Positions 55,743 through 64,000 of a DNA stretch of 64,000 bases are shown here, piece after piece. This DNA comes from Galeruca laticollis (lineage: Eukaryota; Arthropoda; Insecta; Coleoptera; Chrysomelidae): NCBI GenBank assembly GCA_963921935.1, contig OY998176.1, positions 169,752,445-169,816,444 of the forward strand, read 5' to 3'. Positions within the stretch are counted from its first letter, which is position 1. The number at the start of each line of letters is the position of its first letter. The notes under the pieces were generated by a model. It worked only from the letters and a program-made list of their open reading frames with translations, had not been told where the DNA came from and did not search any database. The translations under genes were made by a program, and so were the position numbers.

Positions 55743-56682
55743 ACTACCCAATTCTTAGTTTTTCAGAAAATTTCAGATTTCAGCCAGACTCGCATGAAAT
55801 CTTCATGAATGAAATAACACAATGATTCGTTTCTATCGAGTAAGCGCACTCACTATAACATAATGAAAGAGCAATCTCTTTCGGTAATAAATGGTGGAAT
55901 GTTGCCTTCTATGATTAATTTGTACGCAGCTTATTCCAGATTGTGTTACGCAAAAGAGATCCTCAGAAATGGATACGCCTCGCCTCGGATTTTCATTATA
56001 AGTTGTGTCTGGTTGTTGAAAGTTCCTATTGTTGAAGTTTTAATCAGTATAGATTACTGTATTGTTTGTCTTTGTAATTGCTACGTATGCTTTGTTGATA
56101 TTAATACTAAATGTTATTTTAGGCCTGTGATTTTTTGCTTTTTAATCTTGAAAATAAAAGTTTATTAGAAGAAATGATGATATGTTGCACATTGATCCAA
56201 GCTAATAAGCTTGAATTATAACTTTTGCGATTAGATGACAAAAGTTTGACAATGAACTAAATCCCTGTATGCTACATTTACCAAAATCATAATCGATCCA
56301 CTCAAAGAATTGATGAAGTTTGCTCATTAATAAGTTTGCTATTTTTTATAGCGATTTATTCATTTCTCCTTTTTGTAGGAGAATTGATATAAAATCTAGC
56401 ACAAGTTATGAATTTTTTGAAAATTCGGAGTACGTCATTTTATACAGGTTGACACAAAGTGATTTTTTTGTGCAGGGTCAGAATTGTTCTAATTAGTAAG
56501 TTCATATTTTGTTATCAAGACAATTTTTTTTATTTATTATAATTTTTTAATTTTAATAGAATATACGATGGTTTGAGATAAAAATTACATTTTTCTTATG
56601 GTAATAACAATAAGTTTACCAATTTAACATAACATAATAAAAACGAACTGAAAACAAAAAGAAAAACATAACGGACAGAATA
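55743..56682. other. Intervening sequence, Tc1-type 3' flank at right
   Basis: No gene. ACAGGTTGACACAAAGTGAT near 56445 could be the terminal repeat of the Tc1-type fragment that follows. Confidence 0.4.
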
Positions 56683-56762
56683 CGAAGTTTTTCTCCCACG
56701 TGCACGGATAACCGCTGGAATTCGTCTTGGCATTCTCTCAATGAAGTTTTGAATGTAAAGGC
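56683..56762 (-). pseudogene. C-terminal scrap of a Tc1-type transposase
   Basis: Minus-strand reading Y-I-Q-N-F-I-E-R-M-P-R-R-I-P and A-V-I-R-A-R-G matches the last residues of Tc1-family transposases, which end in M-P-R-R-x-x-A-V-I-x-A-x-G-G. Only about 26 residues are recognisable; the rest of the gene is missing upstream. Confidence 0.6.
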
Positions 56763-57017
56763 AGCTGCACACATAACTCACTTGACAAGCATGCTTGTAC
56801 AAGTTTTTTGTGCATGTAAACTTGAAAGTGTGTATGGAAAAACTTGATCAAGTCTTCGCATGTACAAGTCACATGAAAATGTTTGAATTTCTATACTGCA
56901 TATTTGCAAAAGCACCGCAGGCGAAAGTGTACATGAATATGTGTATGGTCAGGAAAGACTTGTGTAAACCTAAATGAAGAACGTTTCTATTTTATCACTG
57001 TCTGGAGAACTGTAAAT

Positions 57018-57239
57018 ATGGCGCGCAAGAAACAATATCGTGATATTTTAGAAGAGTTTATTCATATTTATCATGAAGAAACGTGTTTGTGGCACATTCA
57101 ATCAAAATATTGACATAATAAAGGGAAAAGAGAGGCTGCATGTGAAAAGTTAATTCTCAAATTACAAGAAATAGAAGAAAATGCGGATCGTGATATGGTA
57201 GTGAAAAAAATTAACAGTTCAAGGGAATATGTGTCATAA
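57018..57239 (+). pseudogene. MADF (Myb/SANT-like) domain relic
   Basis: From ATG 57018: I-L-E-E-F-I-H-I-Y, E-E-T-C-L-W, then an in-frame TGA at codon 32, H-N-K-G-K-R-E-A-A, and R-D-M-V-V-K-K-I-N, ending at TAA 57237-57239. This order is that of the MADF DNA-binding domain, found in insect transcription factors and in the DNA-binding partner of PIF/Harbinger transposons. The C-terminal part is missing or in another exon. The single nonsense codon suggests a relic, though a recent allele or sequencing error cannot be excluded. Confidence 0.6.
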
Positions 57240-59136
57240 CATAGAATAAACAAGGTAAACATATCGGATAATTGATAAAAATGTATTTTATAACAATAGA
57301 TAAAGTCTCGCTTTTTTGGATTTGAAGGACTGGTGCAACTGTCATCCTTATCATAGTCATATTTATCATCATTAACATCAATTTCATTATCGCTTACACA
57401 ATCCATTTGCAGTTCATAACTTCCAACATTGTCTGAAACTTCATCAATAGGGTCGGGTTCATTGATTTCATCAATGTTGTCATCAACTGATACTTTGAAT
57501 GTTTGATAATTTTTACACATTTGTCCAAGTCAGTTTTTACAAAAATCGGAGCATCGTAGACCATGCTATGCCATCCGAAGGATGTTCTGCGTGTGCTGTG
57601 CAGTTCTGAAATAGACAGCATCCCTAATTGGCTAGTCGGGCTAGTTTTGATCTTGGAATTCGTGCAAAATTTCTTTGTAATATTGTTTTTTGATGGCATA
57701 TTCTGATTCCTCTCATTTCGCTACATCGAATTGAAAAAAAATCGTCTCGATAAGTGCTACCGTTGCCAAGATAACTCATGTTTTACCACGCATTCGCATT
57801 TTGAAGCACTCGGGCCGCGCGAGAGCACAGCTGCTCTCCGCCATCCCCACTCCTGCTCCCACGCCGCTCGGCCGACGAACTCCTGTGATTACGGTATTTT
57901 TATCGATTTTTCGTTCATCAGGCTTTCATCTGTCAAAAATGCACAAGACGAATATAGAAAGTATTTGCAAACAGCTATAAGAGAGTATTTTTTTAATTTC
58001 GATTTAACGATTAAGTAAGCCATAAATTATTATCAACTTTGTGGGCCTCTATCTCTGGATTTACACGGTCAAATTTCGTCGTTTTGGGCTAAAATGAAAG
58101 TGCTTGCAAAGCAGTATTCAGATGGGAAACAATTTTCAAATTACATCGAACCGATGCTGTAAACGAGAAATGATTTATAATGGAAAAAATATGACAAAAT
58201 TTAAAAAAACTGTAAGAAATTGTTAAAACGTAAAATGAATATCTTTGTAATTGCTTATTGTTTCTTATGACACTAAGTAACTGTTAAAAAATGCGTGCTC
58301 CGTTTTCACCGCTGTTCAAACAAGGTACGCGCTATCAACTTTTTTATAATTTGTTAATTAATAATTGTGGCAGTGAAAAACTACGCGGTGAAGCGTTACA
58401 AAAATTTTTGTGCGTAATGGTCATATGTTTAGCTATCTTATCTGAAAATTTGATAAATATTTATCAATTTTTACTTACCGAAAAAATTTCTCAAAGTTTC
58501 CGTACATTTTTTTGATTTAAGGCTTTGTTTCAAAGTTTTAGACACAAATGTATCGAAAAATGAGTAATTTTTCAATATTTTGGTACATTTGTTGTTCTAC
58601 AGCATTTAGCAAGCACTTTTTGGGAGTATGCAAACCTATATTATTGTTGTACACAACATTCGGCAACTTTCTGCAAAAAAATGTTTGCGTTTACAAACAA
58701 CATCCATTTACTGCTATACCGCCTGGACTATAGACCATAATACAAAGAGGACACAACCAAAAATCTGCTCATTATTACTAATTAATTTTCTCTTTTTGAA
58801 TGCAAGATTTCAATGACTATTTGAATTCCGAGTTTAATTTTTCTAAGCACTAATTGTAATTGCATTGTGAATGGAGCTTTAAGCCATAATTTGAAATTTA
58901 AAAGTGACAGCCGCGTCGTCATTTCTAATAGGGTGCCATCTAGTGATATTTTAGTGAAATTGTTTTTCCTGTCTAGCCATTATTTACCATTTTTCTCGTC
59001 TAGCCGTGCAAGTACATACTTTCCCGTCACGATAAAGCCACGAAAATTGGAATTTCGACTAATGTATGATAAATGTCATAATATTTTTAACCTAACGACA
59101 ACACGTTCAGCAAATTGTATTGTGTGTCATTGTCAG
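57240..59136. other. Long stretch without recognisable gene
   Basis: An acidic minus-strand frame (57098-57520) overlaps the MADF relic antisense and has no motif. A short GC-rich patch at about 57800-57890 stands out in the AT-rich context. No other structure was found. Confidence 0.45.
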
Positions 59137-59290
59137 TGTTATATAGTACATTTTAATTTAAATGAACTTTATTATCCAGAATATAGGTGAACAAATTTTA
59201 TTATAAATTCGATGAATTCGTGTGCTTAAGGCACTTGCCAGATGACGTCTCTCGTCAGTGTTGCCAACAATTATTCTACATAATATAACA
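59137..59290 (-). repeat. LTR of a gypsy-type element, 154 bp
   Basis: Begins TGTTATAT and ends ATATAACA, a perfect 8-bp terminal inversion. It touches a purine tract and Pol-like coding sequence at its right, so it is the 3' LTR of a minus-strand element. The 5' LTR was not found. Confidence 0.7.
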
Positions 59291-59400
59291 TCCTCCCTTC
59301 TTTAACAAAAGAGCTGATAATCCTTAAACCTAGCAGGAACTTTGGATTCTTTTTTTGATCGTCTAGTAGGTGTACTGCTATCCGGTACTTCTCTGTGTTA
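59291..59400 (-). pseudogene. Pol C-terminal tail and polypurine tract of the same element
   Basis: On the minus strand AAAGAAGGGAGGA directly precedes the LTR, and before it a basic frame reads S-S-T-P-T-R-R-S-K-K-E and P-A-R-F-K-D-Y with a stop just ahead of the tract. This resembles the basic end of gypsy integrase. Sequence right of about 59400 does not continue as Pol, so the element is truncated. Confidence 0.5.
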
Positions 59401-60568
59401 GAAAGAAATATTCAAGATCGCCAGATTTGTAGATGTGATCTCTCTGTGTGATATTTTTGTTTTTATGTTGTCGTTGTTGTCTGTCAAATTCTGACAATGA
59501 AATTTAGTGAAATTAGGCTGTTCTTTCATTTAAAAACCATTAGGTTATGGGCCCAGGAGTTGCTTAAGACAGACTGTGTAAAAAGTGAAGCGGAAACATG
59601 AGGCGGCAGTAAAACCATACAGTAATGGAATCGTCCTCTGACAATTAGGTATAGAAGAAAACTTTTTATTAGGCGATATTGGGGGTCCGGTGCACTTTGC
59701 GACCCTCCGAATTTTGCAACGATTTTTTTTTATTAGAAAGCCCTATTGTTATAGAACATTTTAAAAGAAAAAAATTCTTGGATCATGCACTTTTGAAAGA
59801 GGAAATTGCAATTAAAAGTACTAAAAATCCGCCATTTTTCAAAAAAATTTGACTATTATGTCTAGATATCAGATGTTCACAAATTTTAGAAGAAGAAATG
59901 TTGCCAGTTCTCATTTCCGTGACTCGTGTCTGCTTGGAAATACTTTATACAAGATCTATACTATCTTCATGATTTAAATGTATGTTTTGAAAATGTACTT
60001 TTTTCGACGTATTATATATTTTCCACTGGTACTGACTTAGTACGTATATTTTATGTGGTTAGGGTAAATATACAAAATTATGTATATATTTGTGATTTTT
60101 AAATAAAAGTTAACGTCAAATGTCCCGATAAGTATTAATATTCTTCTTATAACGAACGTATTGTTGATAATTAAAGGAGAAGTATGTTTAAAATAATCGC
60201 TAGATCGCAGTTCTAGCGGATTGTTTTATTCAATTTTAGTCATATTTTATATTCATATTGCTATTATTTTACATTTGACTGATGTTCATTTGAATAAATG
60301 GAGAAATATAGTTTCCATCAAACGATCGAAAAACCTAGCTAGCTTGGGCGATAGACAAGGCGAGAAAAGAAGAAGCGATTCACCATAACACATAACCTAA
60401 TATTTTAAATCTTTAAAAACAACGAAGTTATATGATCAGTGTTTTAATTTAATGTCCTTTCTGTTTTCTCCGCGTTAAATTGAGTGCAAATATGAATGTG
60501 AAGAATTTTCGCCTTTTGAGCCTTCCTCGCGCTAACTTTGTGCAATTTTACGTGCGTTACATGACTGG
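59401..60568. other. Intervening AT-rich sequence
   Basis: No gene or repeat recognised. Confidence 0.5.
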
Positions 60569-61335
60569 TTAGCACGATACAGCATCCGGAGTGCAACAAG
60601 TAATCGATTTTATGATTGAATATTATTAAAGACAAGTCACAGAAGAACCCTATTGATTTTGAACTCACCAGAGCCAGCAAAACGGGTGCTATGGTACTAG
60701 AAGTGCATTTTAGTCATTTTTTGAGAAATTCCAGTTTGTTAGCACGATACAGCCTCCGGAGTTCATCAAGTCACCAACTTTATGATTGAATGTTATTCAG
60801 GACACATCATAAATTAATCATATCGATTTTCAGCTCATCAGAGCCAGTACAACAGGTGCTATAGTACTTTAAGTATGATATTCTTGTCATTATTGGAGAA
60901 ATTTAAGTTTGTTAGCACGATACAGCCGCCGGCCTATATAAAAGTGATTAATTTTATCATTGAATTTTATTCAGAGCATCTTGAATATGATTCCTATTGA
61001 TGTTCAGCTCACTAAAGCCAGTACACCGGGTGCTATGGTACTTGAAGTACCAAATTTTTGTCAATTTTGGAGAATTTCCAGTTTGTTAGTAAAATACAGC
61101 CTCCAGAGTGTATACAAGTCACCAATTTTTTGATTGAATATTGTTCAAGGTGTCTCACAGATGTACGCTATTGATTTTTAGCTGACTAGAGTAAGTACAG
61201 CGGGTCCTATAAATCCAGTTATTTTTGGACAAATTTCGGTTGTTAGCACGATACATCACCCGAAGTGTATACAAGTGACAATTTCATGATAGAATATTAT
61301 TCAGGGCCACAGATGCGGAAAAGTTAGTGTTGATC
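60569..61335 (+). repeat. Satellite block, ~170-bp unit, plus orientation
   Basis: TTAGCACGATACAGC or a close variant recurs at 60569, 60739, 60912, 61086 and 61253 (spacings 170, 173, 174 and 167 bp). Further shared landmarks are TTTTATGATTGAATATTATT and GCTATGGTACT. This is the reverse complement of the block at 17440-18066. Units are diverged from each other, so the block is old. Confidence 0.9.
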
Positions 61336-62633
61336 TTTAAGACCGTGTATTTTTCAACATATTAATTATGTTTTCAAGAAAATATTTGAAAATTTGCGTA
61401 AGAAGATATGAAATCCATTGTAACTCTGAAACCCTACTGGCGACGAACTGGCCGGCGCTAAAACGGTTGGTGGTGAACTGCACTGGTGTTGAAACGGCGG
61501 TGATGAACCGGCGGCGCTGAAACGTCCCATTCCGTGGGTAAGCGTCTCCAAACCTGCATAGAGGTGGAAATACTCATTATTAAATAAGTCCTCATTTATT
61601 ATTTTTCCAAGAATGTCATAAATTTAATTTTCTTTCAAAAATACTCGTATATTTCAAACAAATTTATTAGTGGATAATTTTTTTTCAAAAACACTTTTTT
61701 TTTCACATAAAACTAATCAATTGATTAGTCTTCAATCCATTCCCGATGAAGATAAAATTACTTTAGGAGATATTGGGCGATAACATTTTTTTTTATCTAT
61801 GTGTAGAAGAAGTTTTATTTTGAATATATTGGTTATTTTTAGTCACTCGAAGCTCGCTGATTTTTACTATGGATACATTATGCAATCAATATCGTTTAGA
61901 AGATACGCGAAGTTATTTTTTTACGTGCCTTATTTTTCCGCCCAATACCCATTATTTCTATTCCAAATTTTCTTTTAAAATGAGAATATTTTTGATATAA
62001 ATATATTACAAAGATATATACTGAATTATCAATGTATGTTCATTGTTGCTACGAATAAATTTGAGTGTTCCAACAATTGCGTAACCTTAAAATTTCAGAG
62101 AAATGTCAATTTATGTCAATCAATTCAACATCAAACATACACGAAAACTTTGCACATAATCTATTCGGATTTGATATTTAACAAATAGTCTTTGTAATCC
62201 AAATCGTAAACATCGGAACATGAGATTTGGAAGTTTATAAACTTGTTATGGCTTACACACATAGGTAGATGTAAGTATATATAGAATCGTGGATTGATCG
62301 ATTTTAGTTGTCAGGGCAACGACATGGCACGGAAAACTCCACGATAAAAGGACTCACTTCATACACTGGAAAAATCCAGTAAGTGTTATCCTCGGATTTA
62401 AATTTAATTTGAAATTGCCACAGGTCGTATCCATTAGACGGTAACTGTAGTTGTATGAATTATTTTCATTAATCCGTATACCGAAAAAAGTGGAAAATCT
62501 CACTAAATATTTTCTTTTGTGGTAAAAAGTCTATGGACAGTAATCATAAAGAATCCAAACAGATTCTGTTCAATTCAGATCTTGGACTATTGGATAATTC
62601 TACAATAATGCTTTAGTCAACTAATTTAATTAG
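61336..62633. other. Intervening AT-rich sequence
   Basis: A short repeat of CGGCGCTGAAACG-like strings occurs at 61450-61520 (GCGCTAAAACGG, GTTGAAACGGCGG, GGCGCTGAAACG). Otherwise nothing is recognised. Confidence 0.5.
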
Positions 62634-62712
62634 TGTTTTAAATGAAACTCAACGTTTCTACCTAATTCCACAATATAATGAAAAATGTTGAAAATTCTAA
62701 AAAATTGACAAT
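62634..62712 (+). repeat. Single arm of the palindromic MITE at 25039-25223
   Basis: AAATGAAACTCAACGTTTCT and ATGAAAAATGTTGAAAATTC match the left arm of the copy in the CR1-like LINE, up to the centre at AAAAATTGACA. The right arm is absent. Confidence 0.8.
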
Positions 62713-62894
62713 GGTTTCGATAACTGAATATCATCGTCAGAATAACAGAAGGTTCATTTCATTTGATGCCTACCTGATGATTAGTAGTTATTTTTGGCTA
62801 AACCAAGAAGTGATTGTAATTGACTTAATATATGTTAATAGGAAAAAGAAGAAGAGGTGATTTTACAAATATTGGAGCTTAGATATTATCAGCC

Positions 62895-64000
62895 CTATGG
62901 TGATATCCTGGATATCATTTTTCCAATAAAGATCAATATAACTTTGCAATGATATAGAAAACCAGGAAAACTATATCTGCTGATCTCAAGAAGACACTTT
63001 AATAGTGGAGAACTCCCTAGATTTATCTGTTCATTGACGACTTCATATTGTGGGTTTCTTAAGTGTCTTCTAATCTCCAACTCTTCAAGGAAATCCAGTT
63101 CTTGTTCCTTATCACAAATATGTAGTACTTCTAGTTCTGTGTTAGGAGTCAATGAATGGTTGGTGTCAAGTAGATGTTTTGCGTAATGGGATTTATCTCT
63201 TTGTTTTTAATATGTATGTCCGTAAGTGTTCACTGTATCGGATTTCAAAATTTCTAAGGTTCTGACCCAAATAGACAGCATTACATTCTGGACTTTTGAG
63301 TATATATATATTTGATTCCTTTAATGTTGGTATTTTTGTTTTAACATTTAACAATTTTGTACTGACGTTACTTTCTGATTTAAAAGAAATTGTTGTATTC
63401 GTTGGTAAAGATATTATCTTTGAAATATTATTAGAAATATTTCCTGTATATGTGATGGTTTTATAAGTTTTTATTTCTTCAGTTTGTTTAGGAGATAATA
63501 GTTGTAATGCCACTTTTTCCTCTTTTTCATTAATTAGCGTATTTATCATATGTAATGGATAACCGTTGGATGTTGCTATTTGTCTAACTGTATTAATCTC
63601 TCTATTAAAATTACATTTCTTCATAGGAACTGAAAATGCTCTATGTATCAATAAATTGTATGCCGCTAGCTTATGTGACACTGGGTGATCGGGATTATAT
63701 GGAATTGTCAGTGTGTGTTGGTTTTCGGTTAATTGCATGATGAAGTATATTATTAACTTTTTGAATTTTCAAATCAAGAAAATTGATCCAGTTATTTTCT
63801 TCAACTTCTAATGTAAATTCAATTTTTGGGTGTAAATTATTATTGGGGTTGAAAAATATATCTAATTTTCGTTCACTACCTATAAAACATGCTAACGTGT
63901 CATCTACATATCTATACCAAAATGAAACGTTTTTTGAAATATTACTTCCAAAGATTTTTCTTTCTAAACTGTCCATAAAAATGTTTGCCAGAAGTAACAA
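62895..64000 (-). pseudogene. Penelope-like element: reverse transcriptase end and GIY-YIG endonuclease, cut by window edge
   Basis: The minus-strand frame from 64000 to 63695 contains F-W-Y-R-Y-V-D-D-T-L-A (catalytic motif) and H-P-K-I-E-F-T-L-E, then K-P-T-H-T-D-N. A frame change near 63695 leads to the open piece 63193-63738, with Y-N-L-L-I-H-R-A-F and, near 63290, S-N-I-Y-I-L-K-S and A-V-Y-L-G-Q, a variant of the GIY-YIG nuclease block (I-Y and Y-L-G in place of Y-I-G), followed by I-R-Y-S-E-H. A third frame at 62895-63152 carries the C-terminal L-E-V-L-H-I and L-E-E-L-E-I-R. Penelope elements use this nuclease for target-primed transposition. The N-terminal half lies outside the window, and two frameshifts make this copy dead. 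Confidence 0.85.

Noticed and set aside
56795..56977. 60-codon plus-strand ORF in a TG/CA-rich stretch
   Set aside because: Short, start chosen by chance, and no recognisable domain; lies between two TE scraps.
57098..57520. 140-codon acidic ORF on the minus strand
   Set aside because: Its end is antisense to the MADF relic, the acidic part comes from a simple AT-rich region, and no domain can be recognised.
1..64000. CRISPR arrays, tRNA and rRNA genes, riboswitches, bacterial operons
   Set aside because: None were seen; the tandem repeats present have units of 34, about 170 and 1,250 bp without spacer structure, and the sequence is eukaryotic.

Overview
This is a visibly AT-rich eukaryotic window with short GT-AG introns, no operon-like gene packing, and coding sequence made almost entirely of transposable-element (TE) genes. 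The combination seen here fits an insect genome, though the order cannot be told from this window. It includes Env-bearing gypsy-type (errantivirus-like) LTR elements primed by tRNA-Ser, a LINE with a DUF4780-type ORF1, CR1- and RTE-like LINEs, a Penelope-like element, piggyBac, Tc1/mariner and PIF/Harbinger relics. I recognise no intact cellular gene, no tRNA, rRNA or CRISPR array. Nearly every reading frame is a broken TE gene, so the window is a TE graveyard.

Layout. 0-9.2 kb: a transposon-like ORF cut by the window edge (2-718, +), a decayed DD41D mariner-type transposase (1415-2330, -), a decayed R1/Jockey-type LINE (4085-7560, -) and a decayed IS630/DDE_3-type transposase (8188-9158, +). 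10.5-16.9 kb: an old, internally deleted errantivirus-like element (-). 17.4-19.6 kb: a block of ~170-bp satellite, a C-rich Gag-like LINE ORF1 and the end of an RTE-like LINE. 22.3-25.8 kb: a CR1-like LINE (+) interrupted by a palindromic MITE.

26.6-38.3 kb is the most structured part, a nest of insertions. A young 7.2-kb errantivirus-like element (26706-33944; twin 257-bp LTRs, TACA target duplication, tRNA-Ser primer site) and a 3.4-kb inverted-repeat mariner complex (34450-37889) both sit inside one older errantivirus pol relic. The mariner complex itself carries a 0.92-kb fold-back element. 38.6-47.2 kb: a PIF/Harbinger-like fragment, a deleted gypsy element, a two-exon DDE_3 transposase relic, a piggyBac MITE, a piggyBac transposase relic (-) and a LINE reverse transcriptase (+).

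48.9-55.7 kb: an RTE-like LINE (-) whose endonuclease region runs into four near-identical 1,250-bp tandem units, arranged A-B-A-B. 56.7-64 kb: small Tc1 and MADF relics, an LTR with polypurine tract, a second block of the same ~170-bp satellite in the opposite orientation, a half MITE, and a Penelope-like element with a GIY-YIG domain running off the window end.

The genes do not form a pathway. What the window records is a sequence of insertions, and the relative order of several can be read from nesting. Coordinates of relics are approximate wherever the frame is broken. All family names come from motifs read by eye, without any search.
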